Part shown: piece after piece, positions 30,581 to 39,203 of the stretch | Position numbering within the stretch: position 1 is the stretch's first letter | How the letters are laid out: every line of letters begins with the position of its first letter | Origin: Inquilinus sp. Marseille-Q2685 | Lineage (GTDB): Bacteria; Pseudomonadota; Alphaproteobacteria; DSM-16000; Inquilinaceae | Direction: 5' to 3' | NCBI RefSeq assembly: GCF_916619195.1 | Contig: NZ_CAKAKL010000012.1 | Span: 1-64,000 of the forward strand | DNA length: 64,000 nucleotides | Translations under genes and position numbers: made by a program | The notes under the pieces: generated by a model | Database searches by the model: none | The model's input: the letters and a program-made list of their open reading frames with translations, nothing else | What the model was told of the DNA's origin: nothing

Positions 30581-32217
30581 GAGGCCTTCGCCGGAGCCTC
30601 GGCGGCCATGCGGCGCAGCTGGAAGCGCTGCAACTTGCCGGTCTCGGTGCGCGGCAGCTTTTCCAGGAACTCGATCGCCCTGGGATATTTGTAAGGCGCG
30701 ATCTCGGCCTTCACATGGTCCTGCAGCGCCTTGCGGGTCGCGGCGTCGGGCGCGTGGCCGGGCTTCAGCACGACATAGGCCTTCACGATCTGGCCGCGGT
30801 CCGGGTCCGGCACGCCGATCACGCCGCATTCCTGCACCGCCGGATGGGTCAGCAGGGCGTTCTCCACCTCCGGCCCGGCGATGTTGTAGCCGGAGGAGAC
30901 GATCATGTCGTCCGACCGCGCCTGGTACCAGAAATAGCCGTCGGCATCGCGGCGATAGGTGTCGCCGGTCAGGTTCCAGCCGTCATGGACATAGGCGCGC
31001 TGGCGGTCGTCGGCGAGGTAGCGGCAGCCGGTCGGGCCGCGCACCGCGAGGCGCCCGGCCTCGCCCGCCGGCAGCTCGTTGAAATCGTCGTCGAGGATCT
31101 TCGCCTCGTAGCCCGGCACCACCGTGCCGGTCGATCCCGGCCGCCCCGCGCCGGGGCGGGAGGCGATGAAGATGTGCAGCATCTCGGTGGCGCCGATGCC
31201 TTCGGTGATCTCGACGCCGGTGGCGTCGCGCCAGGCCTCGAAGGTGGCGGCGGGCAGCGCCTCGCCCGCCGAGACGCAGCGGCGCAGGCTCGACAGGTCG
31301 CGCCCCGGCTTCTGCGCCAGCATGGCGCGATAGGCGGTGGGGGCGGTGAAGCAGATGGTCGGGCGGAAGCGCTCGATGCCGTCCAGGAGCTCCGGCGGCG
31401 ACGCGCGCTCCAGCAGCACGGTCGAGGCGCCGGCGCGCATCGGGAACAGCACCAGCCCGCCGAGCCCGAAGGTGAAGGCCAAAGGCGGGCTGCCGATGAA
31501 GCGGTCGGACTCGTTCGGCTGCAGCACCTGGCCGGAATAGGCGTCGCAGATCGCTAGCAGGTCGCGGTGGTTGTGCATCGTCCCCTTCGGCACCCCGGTG
31601 GTGCCGGAGGTGAAGCCGATCAGGCAGATGTCCTCCGCCGCCGTGTCGACCGGCACGAAATCAGGGGAGACCGTGGCCATGCGGGACTCGAGGTCGGCCT
31701 CGGTGCCGCCACCGAAGGTCAGGATCTGCTCCAGCACCGGCGCCTGGGCCCGCGCCGCCTCCAGATCCGGCAGCAGCCGGGCATCGCAGATGGCGAGGCT
31801 CACCCGGGCCTTCTCGATCATGAAGGCCAGCTCCTTGGCGCGCAGCAGCGGCATGGTGGCGACCACCACCGCCCCGGCCTTCAGCGCCGCCAGATAGCTG
31901 GCGACCATCATCGGGTTGTTGGCCGAGCGCAGCAGCACCCGGTTCCCCGGCACCAGCCCGCAATCCCGCACCAGCACCCGGGCGATGCGGTTCACCCGGT
32001 CCAGCAGCTCGGCATAGCTCCATTCGACGCCCGGCGCGATCAGGCAGGGCCGGTCGCCATGTCCCTCCGCGACGTGGCGGTCCAGCAGCTCGACGACGCA
32101 GTTCAGCCGCGCCGGATACTGCAGCGCCGGCAGGGTGAAGCGGAACTCCGGCCACTGGTCCCGCGGCGGAAGGTTGTCGCGGGCGAAGCTGTCGACATGC
32201 GCGCTTTTCGTCTCCAT
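30577..32217 (-). CDS. Benzoate/2-aminobenzoate-type CoA ligase
   Basis: This 546-aa ANL-superfamily adenylate-forming ligase activates an aromatic acid as its CoA thioester with ATP. It has the phosphate-binding loop LIGFTSGTTGVPKGTMHNH, the adenine-binding ITEGIGATEM, the hinge YQARSDDMIVSSGYNIA and the catalytic Lys near the end in RTETGKLQRFQ. The start METKSAHVDSFARDNLPP resembles the N-terminus of 2-aminobenzoate-CoA ligases. Anthranilate is therefore my favoured substrate, with benzoate or salicylate as alternatives. A 156-bp gap with a palindrome separates it from the acyl-CoA dehydrogenase gene upstream. Confidence 0.88.
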   Translation of the reverse strand: METKSAHVDSFARDNLPPRDQWPEFRFTLPALQYPARLNCVVELLDRHVAEGHGDRPCLIAPGVEWSYAELLDRVNRIARVLVRDCGLVPGNRVLLRSANNPMMVASYLAALKAGAVVVATMPLLRAKELAFMIEKARVSLAICDARLLPDLEAARAQAPVLEQILTFGGGTEADLESRMATVSPDFVPVDTAAEDICLIGFTSGTTGVPKGTMHNHRDLLAICDAYSGQVLQPNESDRFIGSPPLAFTFGLGGLVLFPMRAGASTVLLERASPPELLDGIERFRPTICFTAPTAYRAMLAQKPGRDLSSLRRCVSAGEALPAATFEAWRDATGVEITEGIGATEMLHIFIASRPGAGRPGSTGTVVPGYEAKILDDDFNELPAGEAGRLAVRGPTGCRYLADDRQRAYVHDGWNLTGDTYRRDADGYFWYQARSDDMIVSSGYNIAGPEVENALLTHPAVQECGVIGVPDPDRGQIVKAYVVLKPGHAPDAATRKALQDHVKAEIAPYKYPRAIEFLEKLPRTETGKLQRFQLRRMAAEAPAKAS

Positions 32218-32250
32218 CTCGCCTCTCCCGTTCGTCTTATTGGCTTTTGG

Positions 32251-32340
32251 TGTCATGCCCGGGCTTGACCCGGGCATCCAGGGGCCGCCGGAGCGGCTCT
32301 CGAAAGCTCCTGGATTGCCGGGTCAAGCCCGGCAATGACA
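32251..32340. repeat. TGTCATGCCCGGGCTTGACC palindromic repeat, copy 2
   Basis: This is in the same orientation as the copy at 29591-29668. The arms TGTCATGCCCGGG...CATCCAG and CTGGATTGCCGGG...AATGACA are identical, and the centre GGGCCGCCGGAGCGGCTCTC differs. It lies inside the catabolic operon, between the ligase and acyl-CoA dehydrogenase genes. Confidence 0.85.
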
Positions 32341-32373
32341 GTTTGGGATGACCGATAGTTCGAGCCATGACGG

Positions 32374-33543
32374 TCACTCCGCCTCCGCCAGCAGCTGGCG
32401 GGCGATGACGATCTTCTGGACCTCGGTGGCGCCCTCGTAGATGCGCAGCGCCCGGATCTCGCGATACAGCTCCTCGACCTTGACGCCGCGGGTGACGCCG
32501 AGGCCGCCGAACAGCTGCACCGCCCGGTCGATCACGCGCTGCGCCGCCTCGGTGGCGTGCATCTTGGCCATCGCCGCCTCGCGCGTGACCCGCGCGGCGC
32601 CCCGGTCCTTGGCCCAGGCGGCGCGATAGATCAGCAGCGCGCTCGCGTCGATCTCGGTCGCCATCTCGGCCAGGGCCGCCTGGCTGAGCTGCAGGTCGCC
32701 CAGCGCCCCGCCGAACATCTTCCGGCCGCGGGCGCGGCCCAGCGCCTCGTCCAGCGCCCGGCGGGCGAAGCCCAGCGCCGCGGCGCCGACGGTGGAGCGG
32801 AACACGTCCAGCGTCGCCATCGCGACCTTGAACCCCTCCCCCGCCCCGCCGATGCGGTCGGTCACCGGTACGCGGCAGCCCTCGAAGCCCAGCGTGGCCA
32901 GCGGGTGCGGCGCGATCACCTCGATCCGCTCCGCCACCGTCAGGCCGGGCGCGTCGGCCGGGACCAGGAAGGCGGACAGGCCGCGGGCGCCCGGGGCCTC
33001 GCCGGTGCGGGCGAAGACGACGTAGTGGTCGGCGATGCCGCCATTGGAGATGAAGGTCTTCTCGCCGTCGATCCGCACCGCATCCGGCCCGTCCGGCACC
33101 GCCGTCGTGCTCGTGGCCGCGACGTCGGACCCGGCCTCGAGCTCCGACAGCGCGAAGGCGGCGATGGCGCGGCCGTCGCGCACCGGCGGCAGGATTCGGT
33201 CCTTCAGCGCGTCGCTGCCGAACAGCGTGACCGGGCCGGTGCCCAGCCCCTGCATGGCGAAGGCGAAATCGGCCAGCCCGTCATGCCGGGCCAGGATCTC
33301 GCGGATCAGGCACAGGCTGCGCACGTCCAGCCGCTCCGCCGCACCGCCATGGCTGGCCGGCACCGCGTGGCGCAGCCAGCCGTCCCGGCCCAGCGCCGCC
33401 ACCAGCCGGCGGCAGGAGCCGTCGACGTCGTGATGATCGACCAGCCCCGGCAGCGTCCGCCCGGCCCAGTCGTCGAGCGCAGCCGCCAAGGCGCGATGGC
33501 GGTCTTCGAAGAAGGGCCAGTCGAGGAAGCTGCGGTCGGGCAT
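32374..33543 (-). CDS. Acyl-CoA dehydrogenase
   Basis: This 389-aa FAD-dependent acyl-CoA dehydrogenase has an N-terminal helical domain, a central beta-domain with [14 protein letters not shown] and [15 protein letters not shown], and a C-terminal helical domain. The latter carries [22 protein letters not shown] and the end motif [19 protein letters not shown], which includes the region of the usual catalytic glutamate. It would introduce a double bond in a CoA-thioester intermediate after ring opening. It overlaps the enoyl-CoA hydratase gene by one base, so coupling is tight. Confidence 0.9.
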   Translation of the reverse strand: MPDRSFLDWPFFEDRHRALAAALDDWAGRTLPGLVDHHDVDGSCRRLVAALGRDGWLRHAVPASHGGAAERLDVRSLCLIREILARHDGLADFAFAMQGLGTGPVTLFGSDALKDRILPPVRDGRAIAAFALSELEAGSDVAATSTTAVPDGPDAVRIDGEKTFISNGGIADHYVVFARTGEAPGARGLSAFLVPADAPGLTVAERIEVIAPHPLATLGFEGCRVPVTDRIGGAGEGFKVAMATLDVFRSTVGAAALGFARRALDEALGRARGRKMFGGALGDLQLSQAALAEMATEIDASALLIYRAAWAKDRGAARVTREAAMAKMHATEAAQRVIDRAVQLFGGLGVTRGVKVEELYREIRALRIYEGATEVQKIVIARQLLAEAE

Positions 33544-34373
33544 CAGTTCCCCTCGAACACCGGCCGGGACTTGGCGGCGAACGCCTCATAGGCGCGGCGG
33601 AAGTCGCGGGTCTGCATGCACACCGCCTGGGCCTGGGCCTCGGCCTCGATCGCCTGGTCGACGCCCATGTCCCATTCCTGGTGCAGCATCCGCTTGGTCA
33701 TGGCATGGGCGAAGGTCGGGCCGTCGGCCAGCGACCGGGCCAGCGTCGCGGCTTCGTCCAGCAGCGCCTCGGGCTCGACCAGCCGGTTGAGGAAGCCCCA
33801 GCGCTCGGCCTCCGCACCGTCCATGCTGCGGCCGGTGTACAGCAGCTCCGACGCCCGGCCCTGGCCGATGATGCGAGGCAGGATCGCGCAGGCGCCCATG
33901 TCGCAGCCGGCCAGGCCGACGCGGGTGAACAGGAAGGCGGTGCGGCTGCGCGCGGTGCCCAGGCGCAGGTCCGACGCCATCGCCAGGATCGCCCCGGCCC
34001 CGGCGCAGACGCCGTCGACCGCCGCCACGATCGGCTGCGGGCAGGCGCGCATCGCCTTGACCAGGTCGCCGGTCATGCGGGTGAACTCTAAGAGGCCGGC
34101 CATGTCGCGGTCCAGCAGCGGGCCGATGATCTCGAACACGTCGCCGCCGGAGCAGAAATTGCCCCCTGCCCCAGTCACCACCACCGCCTTGATCTCGGTG
34201 TCGGCGGCAAGCGCCCGGAACAGGGCCACCAGTTCGGCATAGCTGTCGAAGGTCAGCGGGTTCTTCCGCTCCGGCCGGTTCAGGGTGACGGTCGCGACCT
34301 TGCCCTCGACCGACCACAGGATGTGCCGGGCCTGGTAGGCGGACAGCGGCGGGGCGATGGGGGCCTGGCTCAT
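33543..34373 (-). CDS. Enoyl-CoA hydratase/isomerase family protein
   Basis: This 276-aa crotonase-fold protein has the oxyanion-hole segments [18 protein letters not shown] and [20 protein letters not shown], and a downstream helix ending [16 protein letters not shown]. The catalytic glutamates of classic hydratases are not obviously both present, so it could be an isomerase or ring-acting hydrolase of the superfamily. It lies in the operon between the acyl-CoA dehydrogenase and SDR genes, consistent with hydration of an unsaturated CoA ester. Confidence 0.9.
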   Translation of the reverse strand: MSQAPIAPPLSAYQARHILWSVEGKVATVTLNRPERKNPLTFDSYAELVALFRALAADTEIKAVVVTGAGGNFCSGGDVFEIIGPLLDRDMAGLLEFTRMTGDLVKAMRACPQPIVAAVDGVCAGAGAILAMASDLRLGTARSRTAFLFTRVGLAGCDMGACAILPRIIGQGRASELLYTGRSMDGAEAERWGFLNRLVEPEALLDEAATLARSLADGPTFAHAMTKRMLHQEWDMGVDQAIEAEAQAQAVCMQTRDFRRAYEAFAAKSRPVFEGN

Positions 34374-34380
34374 CGGTCTC

Positions 34381-35172
34381 TCACATCACTTCGCCGCCGG
34401 CGACCGGCAGCGCGATGCCGTTGACGCTCGCCGCCTCGGGTCCGGCCAGCCAGGCGACGGCGGCCGCCACCTCCTCCGGCCGGATCAGGCGGCCCTGCGG
34501 GTTGCCGCGGATCAGCTCGGCCCGGATCTCGTCGGGGCTGCGGCCGGTCTTGCCCTCGATCCGGGCGACCGCGCCCTGCACCAGATCGGTGTCGGTGTAG
34601 CCGGGGCAGACGGCGTTGACGGTGATGCCCTTGGCCGCGAATTCGCGGGCCAGCGCCCGGGTCAGCCCGATCACGCCGTGCTTGGCGGCGCAATAGGCCG
34701 CGACATAGGGGTAGCCGGTCAGCCCGGCGATGCTGGCGATGCTGATCACCCGGCCCCAGCCGCGCTCGGCCATGCCCGGCAGCACCAGCCGCGTGGCCTC
34801 GTACACTGCGCCGAGGTTGAGGCCGACCATCCGGTCCCACAGCGCCCGGTCGGTACGGGCGAAGGGCGCGCTTTCCGCCGCCCCGGCATTGTTGACCAGG
34901 ATGTCGATGGGGCCGTGCTCCGCGGCCAGCCGGGCGACGGCGGCTTCGAGCTGGTCGGGCTGCGTGACGTCCGCGACGGCGTAGGCGCGGGCCTTGCCGG
35001 CGGCGACGGCCCCGGCCAGGCGGGATTCGGTCCGGCCCAGCACGGTCACGGTTGCGCCCCGCGCCGCCAGCGCCGCTGCCACCGCTGCCCCGATGCCGCT
35101 GCCGCCGCCGGTGACCAGGGCGTGCCGCCCGTCCAGGGCGCGGCGCCCTTCCGGGGATGAAGCTGCCGTCAT
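34381..35172 (-). CDS. SDR family oxidoreductase, 3-hydroxyacyl-CoA dehydrogenase-like
   Basis: This 263-aa classical short-chain dehydrogenase has the NAD(P) loop [16 protein letters not shown] at about residue 91, the catalytic Ser in ISIASIAG and the Tyr-x3-Lys in AAYCAAKHG, followed by CPGYTDTD. An acidic residue is absent after the second strand (GRTESRLAG), favouring NADP. It is the first gene of the catabolic run, so its promoter serves the operon. The operator-like sequence ATACTTTAAGCTTGAAGC lies 17-34 bp upstream. Confidence 0.9.
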   Translation of the reverse strand: MTAASSPEGRRALDGRHALVTGGGSGIGAAVAAALAARGATVTVLGRTESRLAGAVAAGKARAYAVADVTQPDQLEAAVARLAAEHGPIDILVNNAGAAESAPFARTDRALWDRMVGLNLGAVYEATRLVLPGMAERGWGRVISIASIAGLTGYPYVAAYCAAKHGVIGLTRALAREFAAKGITVNAVCPGYTDTDLVQGAVARIEGKTGRSPDEIRAELIRGNPQGRLIRPEEVAAAVAWLAGPEAASVNGIALPVAGGEVM

Positions 35173-35188
35173 GCCGACCTCCCGAGAG

Positions 35189-35206
35189 ATACTTTAAGCT
35201 TGAAGC
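35189..35206. promoter_or_regulatory. MarR-type operator candidate before the catabolic operon
   Basis: ATACTTTAAGCTTGAAGC matches the reverse complement of 45504-45521 (ATACTTTAAACTTAAAGC) at 16 of 18 positions. Both are imperfect palindromes around CTTTAA...TTAAAG. The second copy adjoins a MarR gene. It is AT-rich in a GC-rich genome. Confidence 0.65.
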
Positions 35207-35231
35207 ATCTCGTCGGCAAGGACCGTCGGCG

Positions 35232-35873
35232 CTACCCCTCCGCTGGCTCCGCCAGCCCAAGTTGCTGCAGCAGTCGGGCGAGATAATCCCGCAGATCCTC
35301 CGCGGTCGGCGGGGCCGGGTCGATCAGCAGGCGGTGCAGCATGGCGCCGCCCATCATGTCCTGCAGCATCCCGGTGTCGGCCAAAGCCGGCAGCTCGCCG
35401 CGCGCCTTCGCCCGGTCCAGCAGCACGCCGAAGGCTTCGCGCCGCGGCTGCAGATAGGTCGCCCAATAGATCGTCATCAGCCGCGGATGGCTCTGCACCG
35501 AGCCGATCAGCCGGGCCAGCAGCTTGCGGTTCTCGTCGCTCGCCATCAGCTCGGCCCCCGCCTCCATCATCCGGCGCAGCGTCGGGCCCAGCGGCATCTC
35601 GGCGAAGTCGCGGAAATCGGTGACGCCGATGTCGCGCTCGGCATTCTCGCGCACCCGGCCGATCGCCTGGGCCAGCAGCTCCTCCTTCGACGACCAGCGG
35701 CGATAGATCGTGGTCTTGCCGACCCCGGCCCGTCTGGCGATCCGCTCAATGCTCGCGCCCTCGACACCATGGTCCAGGAACAGCGCCAGCGCCGCCTTCA
35801 GGATCGCCTCCTCCGCCGCCCGGCTGCGCGGCCGTCCCGGCGCCCGCCGATCCCCTGTTTTCGCCGCCGTCAC
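35232..35873 (-). CDS. TetR/AcrR family regulator of the HlyD/ABC exporter
   Basis: This 213-aa TetR repressor has an N-terminal helix-turn-helix (about 22-65: ILKAALALFLDHGVEGASI, then ERIARRAGVGKTTIYRRWSSKEE) and a TetR_C-type helical domain. The gene diverges from an HlyD-type gene, with a strong CGAAAC-N6-GTTTCG palindrome between the two starts, so it should repress the exporter operon and itself. It ends 59 bp from the SDR gene that reads in the same direction, with an operator-like site between, so they are probably separate transcripts. Confidence 0.9.
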   Translation of the reverse strand: MTAAKTGDRRAPGRPRSRAAEEAILKAALALFLDHGVEGASIERIARRAGVGKTTIYRRWSSKEELLAQAIGRVRENAERDIGVTDFRDFAEMPLGPTLRRMMEAGAELMASDENRKLLARLIGSVQSHPRLMTIYWATYLQPRREAFGVLLDRAKARGELPALADTGMLQDMMGGAMLHRLLIDPAPPTAEDLRDYLARLLQQLGLAEPAEG

Positions 35874-35902
35874 ATCGAACCCTCCGAGCCTTCTCTCGAA
35901 TC

Positions 35903-35932
35903 ATATATCGAAACGATACTGTTTCGTATATA
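35903..35932. promoter_or_regulatory. TetR operator and promoter between tetR and the exporter genes
   Basis: CGAAAC (35909-35914) and GTTTCG (35921-35926) form a perfect inverted repeat with a 6-bp spacer, set in ATATAT/TATATA flanks. It is the only strongly AT-rich stretch nearby and probably overlaps both divergent promoters. Confidence 0.65.
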
Positions 35933-35966
35933 TATTCTCATCGACTCGCCGCTTTCGGAGCCGCAG

Positions 35967-36971
35967 TTGAAGACCGTCCGCATCCTGTCCGCCGTCCTGG
36001 TGCTGGCGCTGATCGCCGGCGCCGCCTTCTGGCTGTTCGGCCGCCCCGCCGCGGTCGCGACCGCGGCGCCGCGGCGGGGCGAGGCGGCGCAGATCGTCTA
36101 CGCCACCGGCGTGATCGAGCCGCGCGTCTGGGCCAAGGTGACGCCGCTGATCCAGGAGCGGATCACGGCGCTGTGCGACTGCGAGGGCAAGCCAGTGGAG
36201 CCCGGCGCGGAGCTGGCCCGGCTGGACAGCCGCGAGGCCGAGGCGACGCTGGCCGAGCTGAAGGCGCGGCAGAAGCTGGCGGCGGCCGAGCACGACCGGC
36301 AGATGGTCCTGGCCGGCCGCAATGTCGCCAGTGTCCAGGCGCTGGACCAGGCGCGCAGCGAGCTGTCGCGGCTGGACGCGATGATCGCCGGCCAGACCGC
36401 CAAGCTGGAGAACTACGTCCTGCGCGCGCCGATGCGCGGCCTGGTGCTGCGCAAGGACGGCGAGGTCGGCGAGATCGTCGACCCCGGCACCATCCTGTTC
36501 TGGGTCGGCGAGCCGAAGCCGCTCTGGGTCATCGCCGACGTCAATGAGGAGGACATCCCCCTGGTCGCAGTCGGGCAGAAGGCGCTGCTGCGCGCCGACG
36601 CCTTCCCCGGCCAGGCGCTGCCCGCCACGGTCGACAGCATCACGCCGAAGGGCGACCCGGTGGCCAAGACCTACCGCGTGCGCCTGGCCCTGCCGGACGA
36701 CACGCCGGTGCGGATCGGCATGACGGTCGACGTCAACATCGTCAACCGGACGGTGCCGAACGCCCTCCTGGTCCCCACCGAGGCGGTGAACGGTGACGCC
36801 GTCTTCACGGTCGACGGCGACGGCCGCGCCCGGCGCCGGACGATCGAGGCCGGCATCCGCGGCATTCGCGACATCGAGGTGGTGTCCGGCCTGGCCGAGG
36901 GCGACCGGGTGATCACCCCCTTCCCCGAGGCGCTGGCCGACGGCGCGCGGGTGGCGCCGGAGGAAGGCTGA
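35967..36971 (+). CDS. HlyD/RND-type periplasmic adaptor protein
   Basis: This 334-aa membrane-fusion protein has an N-terminal membrane anchor (about 4-24), then a lipoyl-like half, a coiled-coil hairpin (about 90-150: RLDSREAEATLAELKARQKL...LDQARSELSRLD) and a beta-barrel with LRAPMRGLVLRKDGEVG. The C-terminal membrane-proximal domain has NALLVPTEAV and VVSGLAEGDRVI. It links the ABC permease to an outer-membrane channel or acts as periplasmic adaptor. No ATG begins the frame properly; TTG at 35967 gives MKTVRILSAV and is the likely start. The genes for the permease and ATPase follow with 3-bp and -4-bp spacing. Confidence 0.87.
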   Translation: MKTVRILSAVLVLALIAGAAFWLFGRPAAVATAAPRRGEAAQIVYATGVIEPRVWAKVTPLIQERITALCDCEGKPVEPGAELARLDSREAEATLAELKARQKLAAAEHDRQMVLAGRNVASVQALDQARSELSRLDAMIAGQTAKLENYVLRAPMRGLVLRKDGEVGEIVDPGTILFWVGEPKPLWVIADVNEEDIPLVAVGQKALLRADAFPGQALPATVDSITPKGDPVAKTYRVRLALPDDTPVRIGMTVDVNIVNRTVPNALLVPTEAVNGDAVFTVDGDGRARRRTIEAGIRGIRDIEVVSGLAEGDRVITPFPEALADGARVAPEEG

Positions 36972-36974
36972 GCC

Positions 36975-38222
36975 ATGCGGCTGCTGCTCGACCTCGCCGT
37001 CACCCACATCATCGGCCGCGGCCGGCAGACGCTGGTCGCGATCCTGGGCACTGCTCTTGGAGTCGGCTTCTCGATCGCCATGGCGGCGCTAATGCAGGGC
37101 GGCGAGGACGATTTCGTCGCCCAGCTGATCGACACCATGCCGCATGTCCAGATCACCGACGAACGGCGGACCGCCGCGCGCCAGCCGGCCGAGGACGAAT
37201 TCGACGCGGTGGCGATCGCCGGCCTCAGGCCCCGGGACGACCGGCGCGGCATCCTGAACCCGACCGCTGCGGTGGCGGCGCTGAGCGCCTGGATCCCCGG
37301 CAAGATGTCCAAGAGCCTGAAGACCCAGGGCGTGATCCGCTATGCCGGACAGGACATCGGCATCAGCATCTTCGGCGTCGAGCCGCGGCAGGAGGCGCGC
37401 GTCTCCTCGATCGCGCAGGATTTCCGCCAGGGCAGCTTCGATTCGCTGATCGCCGGCGGCAACAACATCGTGGTCGGGGACAGCTTGGCGAAACGGCTGG
37501 GCGCCGATCTCGGCACCACCGTCACCCTGGTCTCCGCCACCGGCCAGAGCCGCGCGGTCAAGATCGTCGGCCTGTTCCACACCGGCGTCACCGCCCGCGA
37601 CGAGGGCGAGGGCTACGTCCTCCTGAAGATCGCGCAGATCCTGAGCGAGCGGCCCAACGCCATCAACGAGATCCGGCTGAAGCTGGACGACGCGAATGCG
37701 GCACCGGCGGTGGCCAAGCGGGTGGAGGCGCAGATCGGCTACAAGGCTGTGGCCTGGCAGGAGGCGAACGAATCCCTGCTGGAGGCCTTCGTCATCCGCA
37801 ACATCATCATGTACACGGTGGTCGGCGCCATCCTGCTGGTGGCGGGATTCGGCATCTTCAACATCGTCTCGACCATCACCCACGAGAAGGCGCGGGACAT
37901 CGCCATCCTGAAGTCGCTCGGCTTCGAGGCGCGGGACATGCGCCGGCTGTTCCTGCTGGAGGGGCTGACGCTCGGCCTCGCCGGGTCGCTGGTCGGCTGG
38001 CTGCTGGGCTTCGCCCTGTGCTTTGCCCTGTCGCAGGTGGAGCTGCACCTGTCCGGCGCCAATATCGGGCGCGAGATCACCAGGCTGCCGCTGACCTGGA
38101 GTCCCTGGCATTACCTGATCGCCGCCGGCTTCGCCCTGGCCGCGGCCGGCATCGCCGGCTACCTGCCCGCCCGCCAGGCGGCGAAGCTGAACCCGGTCGA
38201 CATCATCCGGGGGGCGACATGA
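36975..38222 (+). CDS. ABC transporter permease, FtsX/MacB/LolC-like
   Basis: This 415-aa protein has one N-terminal membrane helix (about 19-40), a large periplasmic MacB-type core domain (about 45-265) and three C-terminal helices (about 273-300, 322-348, 375-398). The coupling segment is [25 protein letters not shown]. The end reads [18 protein letters not shown], the classical FtsX signature. It probably acts as mechanotransmission permease for export from the periplasm (lipid, peptide or drug). Its last four bases overlap the ATPase start. Confidence 0.88.
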   Translation: MRLLLDLAVTHIIGRGRQTLVAILGTALGVGFSIAMAALMQGGEDDFVAQLIDTMPHVQITDERRTAARQPAEDEFDAVAIAGLRPRDDRRGILNPTAAVAALSAWIPGKMSKSLKTQGVIRYAGQDIGISIFGVEPRQEARVSSIAQDFRQGSFDSLIAGGNNIVVGDSLAKRLGADLGTTVTLVSATGQSRAVKIVGLFHTGVTARDEGEGYVLLKIAQILSERPNAINEIRLKLDDANAAPAVAKRVEAQIGYKAVAWQEANESLLEAFVIRNIIMYTVVGAILLVAGFGIFNIVSTITHEKARDIAILKSLGFEARDMRRLFLLEGLTLGLAGSLVGWLLGFALCFALSQVELHLSGANIGREITRLPLTWSPWHYLIAAGFALAAAGIAGYLPARQAAKLNPVDIIRGAT

Positions 38223-38911
38223 GCACGCTGATCGAGGCGAAAGGCCTGACCCGTGTGCTGCCGGAGACGGTGCCGGTGACCCTGGTCAAGGACGTGTCGC
38301 TGGAAATCGGCGAGCGCGAGCTGGTCGCCGTCACCGGCCCCTCCGGCTCCGGCAAGTCGTCGCTGCTGTACCTGCTCGGCCTGCTCGACCGGCAGACGGG
38401 CGGAGAGCTGCGCATCGCCGGGCAGGAGGCGGCGGCGCTGAACGAGCGCGGCCGGGCCCGGCTGCGGCTGGAATCGATCGGCTTCGTCTTCCAGTTCCAC
38501 TTCCTGCTGCCGGAGTTCACGGCGCGCGAGAATGTCGAGATCCCGATGCGCAAGCTCGGCCGCCTCGGCGCCCGGGAGATGCGGGAACGGGCCGACGCGC
38601 TGCTCGACGCGCTCGGACTTGCCGACCACCGCGGCAAGCGGCCGGACCAGCTGTCGGGCGGCCAGCGCCAGCGCGTCGCGGTGGCCCGGTCGCTGGCCAA
38701 CGACCCGCCGCTGCTGCTGGCCGACGAACCGACCGGCAGCCTCGATTCCCACAGCTCCGAACAGGTCTTCGCCATCCTCTCGGCCCTGGTGCGCGAGCGC
38801 GGAAAAACCGTGATCGCAGTGACCCACGACGTCGACCTGGCGGCCCGGATGGATCGGCGGATCCATCTGGTCGACGGGGCGGTGACGAGCGATGAGCGGA
38901 CGGGCGGGTGA
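38219..38911 (+). CDS. ABC transporter ATPase, LolD/MacB-like
   Basis: This 230-aa nucleotide-binding protein has Walker A GPSGSGKS (40-47), Q-loop [18 protein letters not shown], signature [15 protein letters not shown], Walker [13 protein letters not shown] and H-loop AVTHDVDLA. All motifs are intact and length is normal. The [12 protein letters not shown] pattern is typical of LolD-type ATPases. With the HlyD and FtsX-like genes it forms a tripartite exporter under TetR control. Confidence 0.92.
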   Translation: MSTLIEAKGLTRVLPETVPVTLVKDVSLEIGERELVAVTGPSGSGKSSLLYLLGLLDRQTGGELRIAGQEAAALNERGRARLRLESIGFVFQFHFLLPEFTARENVEIPMRKLGRLGAREMRERADALLDALGLADHRGKRPDQLSGGQRQRVAVARSLANDPPLLLADEPTGSLDSHSSEQVFAILSALVRERGKTVIAVTHDVDLAARMDRRIHLVDGAVTSDERTGG

Positions 38912-39203
38912 CCACCGCAATCCTCTCGCGGACCGGTTCGTGAAATACATATGAATTTTGCCCGCCCCACGCGATCAGATCTTGCGCACATCGCAAGAAT
39001 GTGTCGGCGTTGATCGGCATATAGGAAGTGATTCGCGACAGGGCTTCGGCCCCAAGCTCCAGCGAGCCGATTGGTTTTGCGGCGTTGGAGCGGACAGAGA
39101 TCGTTTCGTGTGGATGGGCTTCGGATCGCGGCTGCGTGTGGCTGTCCTGCGCATGCTGGGCGCAGGTCTGGGCCTGATCGACACATCACGGGAGGGGGAC
39201 CCG

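Noticed and set aside
38958-39203. Upstream extension of the Asp-box protein to an ATG at 38958
   Set aside because: It would place 82 non-signal residues before a clear signal peptide; the GTG at 39204 has a strong GGAGGGGGA ribosome binding site.
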